This document shows positions 7,906 to 18,062 of a stretch of 64,000 nucleotides of DNA, piece after piece. The translations under genes were made by a program, and so were the position numbers. Within the stretch, counting starts at the first letter, position 1. Each line of letters starts with the position of its first letter. The stretch spans positions 62,001 through 126,000 of the forward strand of contig JAHHGR010000001.1 of NCBI GenBank assembly GCA_019359725.1, in the 5' to 3' direction. The notes beneath the pieces were generated by a model. The model had not been told where the DNA came from and searched no databases. It was given only the letters and a program-made list of their open reading frames with translations. The stretch is from Aphanocapsa lilacina HA4352-LM1. Its GTDB lineage: Bacteria; Cyanobacteriota; Cyanobacteriia; Gloeobacterales; Gloeobacteraceae.

Positions 7906-8787
7906 TCAGACCTCGTTTTCGAGCACTTCGCGCACTTTCGCCAGTTCGCGCTTGCGCGCTTCGCTCACATTCGGGTAGTGCAAATCCAGTTCGGCCAGCT
8001 TTGAATAGATGGTGCCCGCCACCGCCAGGCGCGTAAACCATTTGCGATCGGCCGGAATGATGTGCCAGGGCGCCCACTCGGTGCTGGTGTGGTTGAAGAG
8101 GTCTTCGTAGGCTTGCATGTAGTCGTCCCAGTACTTGCGCTCGTTGGCGTCGGCCAGGGAGAATTTCCAGTTTTTCTCGGGGCGGTCGATGCGCTCTAGA
8201 AAGCGTTTTTTCTGTTCGTCTTTGGAGACGTGCAAGAAGAACTTCAGCACGACGATGCCGTTGTGAACCAGGTATTCCTCGAAGGCGTTGATCTCTTCGA
8301 AGCGGCGCTTCCAGATGCGCTTGTCCTTCATGGCGGCGGGCAACTGCTGGGCCTGCAACAGCTCGGGGTGGACCCGCACCACCAATGTCTCTTCGTAGTA
8401 GGAACGGTTAAATATGCCGATGCGCCCCCGCTCCGGCAGGGCCTTGAACGAGCGCCACAGATAGTCGTGATCCAGTTCCTCAGAAGAGGGCGCTTTGAAG
8501 CTGAACACCTGGCAGCCCTGGGGATTGAGACCGGACATGACGTGCTTGATGACGCCGTCTTTGCCGGCGGCGTCCATCGCCTGCAACACGATGAGCAGCG
8601 CGTAGGTGTTCTGGGCGTAGAGCATGTCCTGAAATTTGGCCAGCCGTTCGATGCCCTCGCGCAGTTGCTCCTGGGCGTCTTCTTTGGTCAAGTAGTCGGC
8701 GTGGTAGTCGGGGTCATAATCTTTGGCGAGGGAAATCTTTTTGCCCGGGGGCACGATAAACGGGGCAAGCAACGACTGCAGGCTCAC
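7906..8787 (-). CDS. Polyphosphate kinase 2 family protein
   Basis: The 293-residue PPK2-family enzyme has the Walker A-like AMDAAGKDG, the lid and arginine region NRSYYEETLVVRVHPE and the Walker B/DRPEKNWKF region, ending with the conserved HIIPADRKWFTRL block. PPK2 enzymes transfer phosphate between polyphosphate and nucleoside mono- or diphosphates. The single-domain length and HTSTEWAPW segment suggest a class I or III enzyme that phosphorylates AMP/ADP or GDP. It converges with the SDR gene, with six bases between stops. A CHAD-domain protein at 33.2 kb, from a polyphosphate-binding family, is another polyphosphate-related gene in the window. Confidence 0.93.
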   Translation of the reverse strand: MSLQSLLAPFIVPPGKKISLAKDYDPDYHADYLTKEDAQEQLREGIERLAKFQDMLYAQNTYALLIVLQAMDAAGKDGVIKHVMSGLNPQGCQVFSFKAPSSEELDHDYLWRSFKALPERGRIGIFNRSYYEETLVVRVHPELLQAQQLPAAMKDKRIWKRRFEEINAFEEYLVHNGIVVLKFFLHVSKDEQKKRFLERIDRPEKNWKFSLADANERKYWDDYMQAYEDLFNHTSTEWAPWHIIPADRKWFTRLAVAGTIYSKLAELDLHYPNVSEARKRELAKVREVLENEV

Positions 8788-8884
8788 AAGCGTGTCCCTT
8801 AAAGACAGGCATTATATCGCGTCGCTTGTTCGCAGGTCTTTCTCCCGGCAGAGAGGGATGCGCGCCTGATTCTTTACTGTTGGG

Positions 8885-9763
8885 GTGGATCGGGAGTCGG
8901 GCGCCACCGTGGGCAACCTCCAGGCATGGAAACAGGAACTCGACGACATCGTCCGCGGGGCGTGCGGCGGCTTTCTATTCGGTATCCCACTGCTTTACAC
9001 CATGGAAGTCTGGTGGATTGGGGCCTGGATCGGTCCACCCCGGCTGCCGGCGGTCCTGGCGCTTACCTTTGGCGTGGTCTTTCTGCTGAACCGCACCGCC
9101 GGTTTTCGCTCCACCAGAGACGTGCGCGTCGAGGACGCCCTGCGCGACAGCGTCGAAGCGATGGCCCTGGGTACTATCTGCTCCCTGCTGATGCTGGTGC
9201 TCCTGCGCGAGATCACCCCGCAGACGGCCCTGGGAGAAGCATTGGGCAAAGTCGTCTTCGAGGGTGTCCCGTTTACGATGGGCGTCGCGCTGGCCAATTT
9301 GCTGCTGCGCACCGACAGCGACGAGGGCACCAGTCAAGATCCCGACCAGGATAACCAGGACGCTCTGAACATCACCCTTACTGATCTCGGTTTTACGGCC
9401 ATCGGCGCGGTGTTCATCGCCTTCAACATCGCCCCGACCGACGAGATCTCGATGCTGGCCGCCGCCACCTCGCCACCCTGGCTGTTGCTGATCGTCCTGG
9501 CTTCGCTTTTGATCTCCTATGGGATTGTCTTCGAGGCGGACTTTGCCGATCAAAAAAAGCGCGCCCGCCAACAGGGCCTGTTTCAGCAACCCCTCAGCGA
9601 GACGGTGTTTTCCTACCTGGTTTCGCTGGCGATCGCCGCTGCGATGCTGTGGTTTTTTGATCGCCTTGCCTTCGACGACCTGTGGCAGTTGTGGCTGAGC
9701 CACACGCTGCTTTTGGGACTGCCTGCCACGATCGGCGGCGCCGCCGGAAGGTTGGTGGTGTGA
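8885..9763 (+). CDS. Integral membrane protein, DUF2391 / TIGR02587 type
   Basis: This 292-residue polytopic membrane protein starts at GTG 8885. Hydrophobic segments occur at about 27-45, 52-68, 92-108, 125-140, 170-186, 198-214, 242-260 and 272-288, with an acidic loop (DEGTSQDPDQDNQD) in the middle. The pattern and the pairing with the next gene match the uncharacterised TIGR02587/TIGR02588 membrane-protein pair recalled from family databases. No catalytic motif is visible and no function is known. The downstream gene overlaps by four bases, so the products are probably translated together and may form a complex. Confidence 0.75.
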   Translation: MDRESGATVGNLQAWKQELDDIVRGACGGFLFGIPLLYTMEVWWIGAWIGPPRLPAVLALTFGVVFLLNRTAGFRSTRDVRVEDALRDSVEAMALGTICSLLMLVLLREITPQTALGEALGKVVFEGVPFTMGVALANLLLRTDSDEGTSQDPDQDNQDALNITLTDLGFTAIGAVFIAFNIAPTDEISMLAAATSPPWLLLIVLASLLISYGIVFEADFADQKKRARQQGLFQQPLSETVFSYLVSLAIAAAMLWFFDRLAFDDLWQLWLSHTLLLGLPATIGGAAGRLVV

Positions 9764-10146
9764 ACGCACCGAAGCGTACTTTGGCCGAGCAAGTCAGCTT
9801 CGGACTGTGCGTTGCCATCCTCGCCGGGCTGGTGGGATTGGTCATCTATGACTGGATTGCCCTGAACGGCAAAGCGGCGGTCCTCGTGGCGGCCCCCGCC
9901 GGGGCGGTGCGCTCCGCCGGCGGACAATTTTACGTGCCCTTCGCAGTCGAAAATCAAGGCGGCCAGACGGCGGAAGCGGTGCGCGTAGAGGCCGAACTGC
10001 GCTCGGCGGAAGGCAGCCGTGAAGTTGCCGAGCAAGAAATCGACTTTTTGGCCGGCGGCGAAAAAGAAACCGGCGTCTTCGTCTTCGAGCGCGACCCCAG
10101 AGAGGGGCAACTTCGCCTGCGCGTCTCGGGCTACAAAGTGCCTTGA
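9760..10146 (+). CDS. TIGR02588-type membrane-anchored protein, partner of the upstream gene
   Basis: The 128-residue protein starts at GTG 9760, inside the stop region of the upstream gene (GTGA overlap). One N-terminal transmembrane helix (about 13-32, FGLCVAILAGLVGLVIYDWI) anchors a beta-rich domain with FYVPFAVENQGGQTAEAVRVEAEL and a final RLRVSGYKVP strand. The fold resembles small immunoglobulin-like periplasmic domains, which is inference from the strand pattern. Translational coupling suggests that it works with the polytopic partner. It converges with the fasciclin gene, and a bidirectional-looking hairpin lies between them. Confidence 0.75.
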   Translation: MNAPKRTLAEQVSFGLCVAILAGLVGLVIYDWIALNGKAAVLVAAPAGAVRSAGGQFYVPFAVENQGGQTAEAVRVEAELRSAEGSREVAEQEIDFLAGGEKETGVFVFERDPREGQLRLRVSGYKVP

Positions 10147-10152
10147 TGCCCG

Positions 10153-10180
10153 GCAAAAAGGGCGCGGGCAAACCGCGCCC
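10153..10180 (-). terminator. Intrinsic terminator after the fasciclin gene
   Basis: A perfect 8-bp GC stem (10160-10167 with 10173-10180) has a 5-nt loop. On the minus strand it is followed by CTTTTTGC (10160-10153), the T-tract expected for termination of the fasciclin gene. It may also limit readthrough from the plus-strand gene ending at 10146. Confidence 0.8.
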
Positions 10181-10205
10181 CAGAGCGGTTTGAAAGTCTG
10201 CAAGC

Positions 10206-10709
10206 TTAGTTGCTGCCCTTCATGGCGCCGCCTTCAGGGGGCAGCAGCACCGAGTCGATGACGTGAATGACACCGTTGTCGGCGGCGACGTCGGCCTTGG
10301 TCACGTAGGCTTCGTTCACTTCGACTTTGCCGCCTTCGATTTGCACCTTCACCGGGGCGCCCTCGACGGTTTTCACCGAGCCGGGCTTGAGGGCGGAGGA
10401 GAGCACCTTGCCTGAGACGACGTGGTAGGTGAGGATCTTCGTCAGCTTGGCTTTGTCTTTAAGCAGGGCATCGAGCGTGCCGGGCGGCAGCTTCTTGAAG
10501 GCTTCGTCGGTGGGTGCGAAGACCGTGAAAGGACCTTTGGTCTTCAAGGTCTTGTCAAGACCGGTGGCCTGCAGGGCAGTCACCAACGTCTTAAAATCGC
10601 CGGCTTTGACAGCCGTGTCGACGATATCGCCGGCAAAAGCGGCGGGGGCGAAGGCGCCGAGCAGCACGGGCAGGCCCAGTGAGACACTGAGCAAGGATTT
10701 ACGAAGCAT
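10206..10709 (-). CDS. Secreted fasciclin (FAS1) domain protein
   Basis: The 167-residue protein starts [20 protein letters not shown], a Sec signal peptide ending near AFA-GD (about residue 27). One FAS1 domain follows, with the conserved blocks [25 protein letters not shown] and the final [16 protein letters not shown]1 proteins are extracellular adhesion-type proteins, common in cyanobacteria as single-domain secreted forms. The start is the ATG at 10709 because the six preceding in-frame residues are charged and spoil the signal peptide. It is divergent from the malic enzyme gene, with about 150 bp between starts. Confidence 0.93.
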   Translation of the reverse strand: MLRKSLLSVSLGLPVLLGAFAPAAFAGDIVDTAVKAGDFKTLVTALQATGLDKTLKTKGPFTVFAPTDEAFKKLPPGTLDALLKDKAKLTKILTYHVVSGKVLSSALKPGSVKTVEGAPVKVQIEGGKVEVNEAYVTKADVAADNGVIHVIDSVLLPPEGGAMKGSN

Positions 10710-10858
10710 TCGATACCTTTTTGGCAACGATACGTTAAATATTATGACGTGAATTAGATTTTTTGTTCCCAGTTCGGGGAGATCTTTCCACTGCCGGTCG
10801 GCCGTGGGAAGGGCAGATCGGCGCAGGCTATACTTGAACGTCTCGTTTTGCGGCGCCC

Positions 10859-12247
10859 ATGACTCAGATTACGCCCAATTCCAGCTTCAGCCTGACGCTG
10901 CGCCTGCACCTGCCGAACCAGCCGGGGATGCTTGCCAAGGCAACCGCCGCCATCGGCGCAGCGGGCGGCAACATCGGCGACATCGAGCTGATTGAGCAGG
11001 AGCGCGCCTACACCGTGCGCGATCTGGTAGTCGACGCCACCAGCGAGGAGCACGCCCACGCGATCGCCGAGCGGGTGAGCGCCATTCCTGAATTGAAGCT
11101 GCTGCAGGTGGACGACCGAACGTTTCAGATCCACCAGGGCGGCAAGATTCAGATCGTCAGCAAAATTCCGCTAAGAACGCGCTCGGATCTGGCGATGGCC
11201 TACACTCCCGGCGTTGGGCGCATCTGCATGGCCATTGCCCGCGAGCCGGAGCGGGTCTATGAACTGACCATCAAGCGCAACACCGTGGCGGTCCTCACCG
11301 ACGGCTCAGCGGTCCTGGGGCTGGGCGACATCGGCCCAGCCGGGGCGTTGCCGGTCATGGAAGGTAAGGCGCTGTTGTTCAAAGAATTCGCCAATATCGA
11401 CGCCTTTCCGGTCTGCCTGAGCACCCAGAATGTCGATGAAATCGTCGAGACCGCCGTGCGTATGAGCACCGTCTTCGGCGGCATCAACCTCGAAGACATC
11501 AGCGCCCCGCGCTGCTTCGAAGTCGAGCGCCTATTGCAGGAGCGGCTCGACATCCCGGTTTTTCACGACGATCAGCACGGCACGGCCATCGTCGTGCTCG
11601 CCGCCCTCGAAAACGCCCTCCAGCTGGTGGACAAGTCCCTCGCATCGGTGCGCATCGTCATCAACGGGGCGGGGGCGGCGGGGATCGCCATTCACCAGTT
11701 GCTCACCGCCGCCGGGGCGCGGGCGATCGTGATGTGCGATTCCCACGGCATCGTGAGCGCCGGGCGCGCCGACTTGAATGCCGAGAAGCGTGCGGTCGCC
11801 GTCGAGCAGACCGGCACCCTGGCCGATGCCATACAGGGGGCGGATGTGTTTTTAGGGGTGAGCAAAGGGGGTGTGGTCAGCCGCGCGATGGTACGGAGCA
11901 TGGCGGGCGAGCCGGTGGTCTTCGCCATGGCCAACCCGGTACCCGAAATCTTGCCTGAAGAAGCCGAAGGGGTGGTGGCGGTGATGGCCACCGGCCGCAG
12001 CGACTATCCCAACCAGATCAACAACGTGCTCGCTTTTCCGGGGATCTTCCGGGGTGCCCTCGACTGCCGCGCGCGCCGGGTGAATTTGGCGATGAAGATG
12101 GCCGCCGCGCGGGCTATCGCCGCCCTGGTGAGCCCCGACGAAATTGCGCCCGAATCGATTATCCCGAGCGTGTTCGACCGGCGCGTGGTTGTGGCGGTTT
12201 CGGCCGCCGTGCAGCAGGCTGCCCGCGCCACGGGCGTCGCCCGCTAA
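10859..12247 (+). CDS. NAD(P)-dependent malic enzyme with N-terminal ACT domain
   Basis: The 462-residue protein begins with an ACT domain (residues about 8-85; [20 protein letters not shown] and [11 protein letters not shown]), a regulatory ligand-binding fold. The malic enzyme domain follows, with [13 protein letters not shown], the metal-binding [10 protein letters not shown], the nucleotide-binding [10 protein letters not shown] and [10 protein letters not shown]. It would decarboxylate malate to pyruvate, producing NAD(P)H. The ACT domain suggests allosteric control, probably by an amino acid, though the ligand is unknown. A TATACT -10-like box (10829-10834) lies 24 bp before ATG. About 395 residues would be the size without the extra domain. 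Confidence 0.92.
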   Translation: MTQITPNSSFSLTLRLHLPNQPGMLAKATAAIGAAGGNIGDIELIEQERAYTVRDLVVDATSEEHAHAIAERVSAIPELKLLQVDDRTFQIHQGGKIQIVSKIPLRTRSDLAMAYTPGVGRICMAIAREPERVYELTIKRNTVAVLTDGSAVLGLGDIGPAGALPVMEGKALLFKEFANIDAFPVCLSTQNVDEIVETAVRMSTVFGGINLEDISAPRCFEVERLLQERLDIPVFHDDQHGTAIVVLAALENALQLVDKSLASVRIVINGAGAAGIAIHQLLTAAGARAIVMCDSHGIVSAGRADLNAEKRAVAVEQTGTLADAIQGADVFLGVSKGGVVSRAMVRSMAGEPVVFAMANPVPEILPEEAEGVVAVMATGRSDYPNQINNVLAFPGIFRGALDCRARRVNLAMKMAAARAIAALVSPDEIAPESIIPSVFDRRVVVAVSAAVQQAARATGVAR

Positions 12248-12309
12248 AGTCGCTTTGCAAGGGGACAAGTCCGGGCTAATCTTGTGCACGCACTGCCAGG
12301 AGAGCCCCG

Positions 12310-13008
12310 ATGTTCAAAATCCTTCCCCCCGCCCTCGCTTGCGCAGCGATCCTTAGCTGCGCCATCGAGACCCGCACGGTGCTGGCCCAACCGACCGCCA
12401 CCGAGGAGGCTGTCGCCACCAGAAACGGCCCCTTCAGCCAGATGTTCACGGTTGGCCCCGCCTACTTAGTCAAAGACAAGGACTTCAACCCGAGCCAGCC
12501 GAAACTGCGGTTTTCGAGCCTCTGGGTAGACATTCCCACCCAGAACGTCCTCGAAGTCGCCGTGCGCTACTGCGTCGAAGAGCGCGACATCGCCAACGAA
12601 CAGGCGACCCTCACCGAGATGATCCTGCTCGATGCCAACCAACCGCGGGTGCGCATCACCCAGGTGTTGGCCGCCAAGCGCGCCCGTCAGGTGGAGGTGA
12701 GCCCGCCTAGGTACATTCCGCCTGCCGTCGTCGGTCCGGTGGGCTTTGGGCCTTACGGCGGCTTCTGGGGAGGCTACATCGCCGATCCGGGCACGTACTT
12801 TCCGGAAGTCGACTGCAGCACCGGCAGCACCCGCTTCGATCTCACCCCGGTCAAAATGGCGATCGCCCAGCTGCCCAACCGCACACTGCAGGTGCAACTG
12901 CTCTACAACACCGGCAGCGTCCAGAACTGGCAGTTGGGCGGCGGCACGGTGCAGGCGCTCAAGCAACTGCCAGATCTTGCCAAGCTCGTGTCCGGTTCTG
13001 GCGGGTAA
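12310..13008 (+). CDS. Secreted protein of unknown function
   Basis: The 232-residue protein has a probable Sec signal peptide (residues 1-26, MFKILPPALACAAILSCAI, cleavage near VLA-QP). The mature part has two cysteine-containing regions (VAVRYCVEERDIANEQATLTE and FPEVDCSTGSTRFDL) and a glycine- and proline-rich central stretch (YIPPAVVGPVGFGPYGGFWG). No known domain is recognised. Its stop codon is immediately followed by the stop of the convergent neighbour, leaving no intergenic base. It may be a periplasmic or outer-membrane-associated protein. Confidence 0.75.
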   Translation: MFKILPPALACAAILSCAIETRTVLAQPTATEEAVATRNGPFSQMFTVGPAYLVKDKDFNPSQPKLRFSSLWVDIPTQNVLEVAVRYCVEERDIANEQATLTEMILLDANQPRVRITQVLAAKRARQVEVSPPRYIPPAVVGPVGFGPYGGFWGGYIADPGTYFPEVDCSTGSTRFDLTPVKMAIAQLPNRTLQVQLLYNTGSVQNWQLGGGTVQALKQLPDLAKLVSGSGG

Positions 13009-13578
13009 TTATTTGGATGCCGGTTTATCCGCCGCCGGGCGCACATCGGCACTGCGGGAACTGACGCCCGCGGTGAGCATCAACTGTCCCCCCACCTGCC
13101 CAAGCACGTAGGTGTCGCGACCATTGATGATCAAGCGTCGACCATCTTTGAGCGTGGCGCCAACGATCGTGTCGTTGCTGACGATGGCTGCTTGGCCGTT
13201 GTCGATGATGTCGATTTTTTGTTCTTTGTCGAGATACTCGGAACTCTGGAGGCGCTCCAACGATTCGAGCAGGCGGGCGCGGATCTGCTCTTTGCCTATC
13301 ACCCGCGTCGTCTGGGAGTAGCCGATGCCTTCGAGGGTCGATTCGAGCGTGGCAAAGGGGGCGACGTATTTGAGCACTTCGTCGATATTTTTGGATTGGC
13401 CCGCCGCCTCCACCGCCTGCAGCACCTTGCGCACCGCCTCCGGGGTGACGGCGGCGGTGCCCTGGAAAGGGTTAGGAATCTGGGTCGGAATCGGAATCTG
13501 GGCGGTGGCGGGTTCGAGTGCGAAGGCACCCACCGCCGCGACGGCAAGCAAGATCTTCACCAAATAGTTGCTGGGCAT
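13009..13578 (-). CDS. Secreted protein of unknown function, NTF2-like pattern
   Basis: The 189-residue protein starts at ATG 13578 after a run of GAGGAGGAG, a strong ribosome-binding site, which excludes the longer upstream extension. A signal peptide (MPSNYLVKILLAVAAVGAFA, cleavage near ATA-QI) precedes a proline-rich linker. A domain of helices and strands then follows (VLKYVAPFATLESTLEG, IIDNGQAAIVSNDTIVGATLKDG, YVLGQVGGQLMLTAGVS). This order resembles NTF2-like/SnoaL folds, but that is a guess from pattern only. It was not matched to a named family. Confidence 0.75.
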   Translation of the reverse strand: MPSNYLVKILLAVAAVGAFALEPATAQIPIPTQIPNPFQGTAAVTPEAVRKVLQAVEAAGQSKNIDEVLKYVAPFATLESTLEGIGYSQTTRVIGKEQIRARLLESLERLQSSEYLDKEQKIDIIDNGQAAIVSNDTIVGATLKDGRRLIINGRDTYVLGQVGGQLMLTAGVSSRSADVRPAADKPASK

Positions 13579-13744
13579 AGCAGGCTCCTCCTCACTCGGC
13601 AGGCCGCGAACGCTGGCGATTATACCCCTTGCAGCCCGAACAGCAACGGACCGCCAGCCGATAACCGGCCGATAACCCCGGCTTAACGGCACGATACCGG
13701 GGGCATTGTACAGTGGGCGGCGTTTTGTTTGGGTGCAAAGCGCA

Positions 13745-15085
13745 ATGAAAAATACAACGATCGGCATGCTCCTCGCGGTCTGCGTCGCAGGAGCGCCCGC
13801 TGGTGCCGCCGGAGCGACCGAACTGGTGGGCCGGGCGGTGCTGCCTGCCGAGACCTACGCCTTCGGTCCCACCTCCGGCCAGTTCACCACCGGCGGCAAC
13901 GGCATCGTCGCCCCGTATCTGTTTCGCCAGCCCGTCCAGGGCGTTTCCTCGGTGATCGCAGGTCCCGTGCCGGGCACCTATCGGGTGCTCTCCGACAACG
14001 GCTTTGGTGCCAAGAGCAACTCCGCCGATTACCTGCTGCGCTCCTATGGTCTGCGGCCCGACTTCAAGACTGCCACAGGCGGCAGCGGCCGGGTCTTTCC
14101 GGTGGAGCTGGCCACGGGCGCGCTGCTGCCGGCCTTTGACTTCGCCACGTGGCTGCAGCTCCAAGATCCGGCTGCAAAGGCAGGCTTCGCGATCGTGGCG
14201 GAGCAGGCCACTTACTATCCCACCAGCACCATCCCCGTCGATCCGGGTATCAAGAACAATCGGCTTTTGACCGGGGCGGATTTTGACCTCGAATCTTTCC
14301 GCAAAGTCCCAGACGGTACCTTCTGGGTGGGCGAGGAGTTTGGACCCTTTTTGCTGCACTTTTCGGCCACCGGCGAACTGCTCGATGCGCCGGTAGCCCT
14401 TCCCAACTTCGCGGGCTTCGGCACCAATCCGCTGGTCCAATCGCCCGACAATCCGCTGTTAAATGGGGCCACCCCCAACCTGGGCGGCTCGCGCGGCTTC
14501 GAGGGCCTTGCTCTCAACGCGAGCGGCGACAAGCTCTACGCGCTGCTCGAAGGCCCCCTAATCGAGGATCCCGACCGCAACCGCCTTATCATCAACGAAT
14601 TCGACCTGGCCACCAAAACCTACACCGGCAAAATTTTCTTCTACCGCATGGAGAACACCACCGAGTCGGGCCAGGCGATCGGCGAATTGACCGCCATCAA
14701 CGACAGCGAGTTCCTGGTGATCGAGCGCGACGGCAAGCAGGGCGACCCCAATAACCCGGCCTTTGCCGACCCTGCCCAGTTCAAGCGCATTTACAAGATC
14801 GACCTTCGCAAACTCGACAGCCAGGGCTTCGTCGAGAAGGAACTGGTGGTGGACCTGCTGAATATCCCCGATCCCAACAACGTCGGGGGCAACGGCACCA
14901 CCAACGGCACGTTCACCTTTCCGTTTGTGACCATCGAGAGCGTGCTGCCCATCGCCCCGCGCCTGCTGTTGGTGGCCAACGACAACAACTTCCCCGGCAG
15001 CGTCGGCCGCACGCCGGAGGTAGCCGACGACAACGAGTTCATCCTGGTGCGCCTCGACAAGGCGCTGCGCCTCACCGCGCGCTAG
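13745..15085 (+). CDS. Secreted phytase-like esterase (esterase-like activity of phytase family)
   Basis: The 446-residue protein has a Sec signal peptide ([20 protein letters not shown]) and a single large beta-rich domain. Family landmarks are a [16 protein letters not shown] block, [39 protein letters not shown] and the C-terminal [13 protein letters not shown]. Proteins with this domain are predicted periplasmic or extracellular phosphoesterases. The substrate is unproven and the name comes from domain databases. ATG 13745 is preferred to the upstream in-frame start because the signal peptide begins there. A larger relative with an extra propeller occurs at 37.9 kb. Confidence 0.85.
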   Translation: MKNTTIGMLLAVCVAGAPAGAAGATELVGRAVLPAETYAFGPTSGQFTTGGNGIVAPYLFRQPVQGVSSVIAGPVPGTYRVLSDNGFGAKSNSADYLLRSYGLRPDFKTATGGSGRVFPVELATGALLPAFDFATWLQLQDPAAKAGFAIVAEQATYYPTSTIPVDPGIKNNRLLTGADFDLESFRKVPDGTFWVGEEFGPFLLHFSATGELLDAPVALPNFAGFGTNPLVQSPDNPLLNGATPNLGGSRGFEGLALNASGDKLYALLEGPLIEDPDRNRLIINEFDLATKTYTGKIFFYRMENTTESGQAIGELTAINDSEFLVIERDGKQGDPNNPAFADPAQFKRIYKIDLRKLDSQGFVEKELVVDLLNIPDPNNVGGNGTTNGTFTFPFVTIESVLPIAPRLLLVANDNNFPGSVGRTPEVADDNEFILVRLDKALRLTAR

Positions 15086-15148
15086 CGTTAGACGCGGGGA
15101 TCGCAAACAGGTTAGGATGGTCCCTTGTGAATAAAACGAGGGATTGTT

Positions 15149-16039
15149 ATGGCGACAGCCTGGATCTTTCCAGGGCAAGGTTCGCAGGTCGTTGGGATGG
15201 CCGATGCGCTGAGCGGTCATCCCGACACGGCCGCACTGTTTGAGCGGGCATCTGGGATCTTGGGCTGGTCGGTGGCGGCGGTGTGCGCCGGGCCACAGGA
15301 GCGCCTCGACCGGACCCTCTACACCCAGCCTGCTCTCTTTACCGTCTGCGTGGCCCTCGCCCGGCGCGCGCGCAAGCAGGGCGAACTTGGCGAGCCGGCA
15401 CTGGTGGCGGGCCATTCGCTGGGCGAGTACGCGGCGTTGTGGGCGGCAGGGGTCTTCGATTTTGAGACGGGTCTGGAACTGGTGGCTGAGCGCGCCCGGC
15501 TGATGGACGCCCAGCAGGCCGGGGCGATGAGCGCCATCGTCGGTTTCGATCGCGACAAACTCGAACAACTGTGCGCCGAGCGGCCCGGGGTGGTGATTGC
15601 CAATGACAACAACCCGATGCAAGTGGTCATCTCCGGCGAGCCGGAGCGCGTGGCGGAGGTTTCTGCGGCCATCCGGGCCAAACGGGTGATCCCGCTTGCG
15701 GTGAGCGGCGCCTTTCATTCGCCTTTGATGGCTCCGGCCGCCGCCGAATTTGCTGCCGTGCTTGCCAGAGCCGAGTTGCATCCGGCGCACATCCCGGTGC
15801 TGTTCAACGCCGATCCGACCCTGCCGGTGAGCGACGTCGCCTCGATGCGTGCGCTGCTGCGCCGGCAGATCGATCATCCGGTGCGCTGGCGCGAGACGAT
15901 CTTGTACATGGCCGATTCAGGGATCACCGAGCTGGTGGAAATCGGCCCCGGTGCGGTGCTCACGGGCCTTGCCAAGCGGACGGCCCCCGCCCTGGTGCTG
16001 CGCAACATCGAGCCTGCCGCCAACGCCCTCGCGGTGTAG
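15149..16039 (+). CDS. fabD: Malonyl-CoA:ACP transacylase
   Basis: The 296-residue FabD has the oxyanion motif FPGQGSQ, the nucleophile elbow AGHSLGEYAAL with the active-site serine, and the catalytic histidine in GAFHSPLM, ending in the EIGPGAVLTGL block. It transfers malonyl groups from CoA to acyl carrier protein to feed fatty-acid elongation in the cytosol. It stands alone here rather than in a fab cluster. A 13-bp perfect hairpin repeat follows the gene directly. Polyketide synthase AT domains share the motifs, but the stand-alone length fits FabD. Confidence 0.95.
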   Translation: MATAWIFPGQGSQVVGMADALSGHPDTAALFERASGILGWSVAAVCAGPQERLDRTLYTQPALFTVCVALARRARKQGELGEPALVAGHSLGEYAALWAAGVFDFETGLELVAERARLMDAQQAGAMSAIVGFDRDKLEQLCAERPGVVIANDNNPMQVVISGEPERVAEVSAAIRAKRVIPLAVSGAFHSPLMAPAAAEFAAVLARAELHPAHIPVLFNADPTLPVSDVASMRALLRRQIDHPVRWRETILYMADSGITELVEIGPGAVLTGLAKRTAPALVLRNIEPAANALAV

Positions 16040-16045
16040 CTTGAA

Positions 16046-16091
16046 GGTATCAGGCGCCAGAAGGCGCCTGATACCTGACACCTGACACCTG
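16046..16091. repeat. Intergenic palindrome plus tandem CCTGACA repeats
   Basis: Positions 16046-16058 and 16063-16075 form a perfect 13-bp inverted repeat with a 4-nt AGAA loop. It runs directly into CCTGACACCTGACACCTG (16074-16091). The reverse complement, CAGGTGTCAGG, recurs exactly at 62743-62753 and nearly at 26033-26043, all in gaps between genes. It has the look of a short dispersed repeat and may also act as the fabD transcription end. Confidence 0.75.
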
Positions 16092-16101
16092 CGGATTATC
16101 C

Positions 16102-18054
16102 ATGAGCACACCAGCCACACCCAATCGCCTGCTGCACGAAAAGTCGCTGTATCTGCGCAAGCACGCCTACAACCCGATCGACTGGCTGCCCTGGGGGCCG
16201 GAGGCGCTAGCCAAAGCCGAGCACGAGGACAAGCCGTTATTTGTCTCGATCGGTTATTCGAGCTGCCACTGGTGCACGGTGATGGAGAACGAAGCATTTT
16301 CCGATCCCGAAATCGCGGGATTCATGAATACGAACTTCGTAGCCATTAAAGTCGACCGTGAGGAACGGCCCGACATCGATGCGATCTACATGCAGGCGCT
16401 GCAGTTGATGAACCAGCAGGGGGGCTGGCCGCTCAATATTTTTCTCACCCCCGGCGATCTGGTGCCTTTTTATGGCGGCACCTACTTTCCGGTGCAGGAT
16501 CGCTACGGCCGCCCCGGCTTCTTGCGGGTGCTCGAAGCCATCCACGGCTATTACTGCGGCCAGCGCGAGCGGCTGGCCGATCACAAGGAGCGGATGCTGG
16601 GCGCCCTCGAAGCGGCCACCCGCCTGCAACCGCTCTTAGAACTGCCGGCGGACCCATTGCGGCGGGCCGTTCCTCCGATGCGTGCCCTGCTTGCCCGCGA
16701 GGGGATGGGTCCGAGCTTCCCGATGATCCCCCACGCCGGGTTTGCCCTGCGCATGGGCCGGTTTCTGGAGGCGGAACTGGCCCAGAGTGCCTGCGAGCGG
16801 GGCGAAGACCTGGCCACCGGCGGCATCTTCGATCATGTCGGGGGCGGCTTCCACCGCTACACCGTGGACGGCACCTGGACGGTGCCCCACTTCGAGAAGA
16901 TGCTCTACGACAACGGCCAGATTGTCGAGTTTTTGAGCGATCTGTGGGCCTCGGGGCTGCACACTCCGGCTTTTGAGCGGGCAGTCGCATTTACCCACCG
17001 CTGGTTGCTGCGCGAGATGACCGACGCGCGGGGCTACTTCTACGCCGCCCAGGACGCCGATTCTGAGGGCGAGGAAGGCAAATTTTATGTCTGGGGCGCT
17101 GCCGAGTTGCAGGTGATTTTGAGTGGCGAGGAACTGGCTGCCCTGGAATCGGCCTTTTTTGTTTCTGCCGAGGGCAACTTCGAAGGCCGCACAACCGTAC
17201 TGCAGCGCCGCAGCGGCGATGTGCTCGCGCCGGTGGTCGAAACGGCCCTGGCAAAACTTTTTGCGGTGCGCAGCCGCCGGGTGCCCGCCGCCACCGACAC
17301 CAAGCTCATTGTCTCCTGGAACGCACTGATGATCGCAGGTCTCAACCGCGCCGCCGATGTCTTTGGGCGGCCGGAGTACCGCGAGACGGCCATGGGCGCC
17401 GCGCGCTTCATCCTGGAGCACCAGCGCGCGCGGGGCGAATTCTATCGCATCAACTACGACGGCGAACCGGCCATTCCGGCGCGCGCGGAGGACTACGCCT
17501 GCTTCATCAAAGCCCTGATCGATCTGTACGTGAGCACCCAGCAGGGCGAATGGCTGGAGGCAGCTCGCGCCCTGCAGCAACAGATGGACGAGCGGCTTCG
17601 GGATCTAAAAATGGGCGGTTACTTCAGCGCTCCGGCCGGTCCCGATTTGCTCATCCGCGAAAAGGACTTTCAAGACAGCGCCACCCCGGCGGCCAACGGG
17701 CTCGCCGCCGCCAACCTGGTGCGACTATTTTTACTCACCGACGAACCTGCTTACCTGGAGGCGGCCGAGGCGCTGCTGCGACAATTTGCCCGGATCCTAG
17801 ATGAAGTTCCCCGCGCGAGCCCGTCGCTGTTGGCGGGCTACGACTGGTACCGCAACCAGGTGCTGGTGCAGACCGATCCGGTGCGCATCGCCGATTTGCT
17901 GCGCGGCTACTGGCCGACGGCTGTCTTCAAAGCGGTCGATGTCAAACCGGCTGTGGCGTTAGTGTGCGAGGGTCTGCGCTGCTTAGAGCCCATTGAAAGC
18001 GAAGCGCAACTGGAGGCCCAACTGCGCACCAGTCTCGTCCGCGCAGAAAATTAG
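16102..18054 (+). CDS. DUF255 thioredoxin-like protein (YyaL/SPATA20 family)
   Basis: The 650-residue protein has an N-terminal thioredoxin-like domain (residues about 1-170) containing [29 protein letters not shown] with a CxxC, and [15 protein letters not shown] long alpha/alpha-toroid region resembling N-acylglucosamine epimerase folds follows ([36 protein letters not shown]). Homologues are widespread in bacteria and animals but their biochemical role is undefined. A redox or sugar-related role is inferred only from the domains. It is followed eight bases later by the VOC-family gene, suggesting co-transcription. Confidence 0.9.
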   Translation: MSTPATPNRLLHEKSLYLRKHAYNPIDWLPWGPEALAKAEHEDKPLFVSIGYSSCHWCTVMENEAFSDPEIAGFMNTNFVAIKVDREERPDIDAIYMQALQLMNQQGGWPLNIFLTPGDLVPFYGGTYFPVQDRYGRPGFLRVLEAIHGYYCGQRERLADHKERMLGALEAATRLQPLLELPADPLRRAVPPMRALLAREGMGPSFPMIPHAGFALRMGRFLEAELAQSACERGEDLATGGIFDHVGGGFHRYTVDGTWTVPHFEKMLYDNGQIVEFLSDLWASGLHTPAFERAVAFTHRWLLREMTDARGYFYAAQDADSEGEEGKFYVWGAAELQVILSGEELAALESAFFVSAEGNFEGRTTVLQRRSGDVLAPVVETALAKLFAVRSRRVPAATDTKLIVSWNALMIAGLNRAADVFGRPEYRETAMGAARFILEHQRARGEFYRINYDGEPAIPARAEDYACFIKALIDLYVSTQQGEWLEAARALQQQMDERLRDLKMGGYFSAPAGPDLLIREKDFQDSATPAANGLAAANLVRLFLLTDEPAYLEAAEALLRQFARILDEVPRASPSLLAGYDWYRNQVLVQTDPVRIADLLRGYWPTAVFKAVDVKPAVALVCEGLRCLEPIESEAQLEAQLRTSLVRAEN

Positions 18055-18062
18055 GAGTACCC

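Noticed and set aside
14558-15877. 439-residue minus-strand ORF
   Set aside because: It runs antisense through both the phytase-like gene and fabD, crossing a real intergenic gap.
16636-17580. 314-residue minus-strand ORF
   Set aside because: It is the shadow of the DUF255 protein gene.
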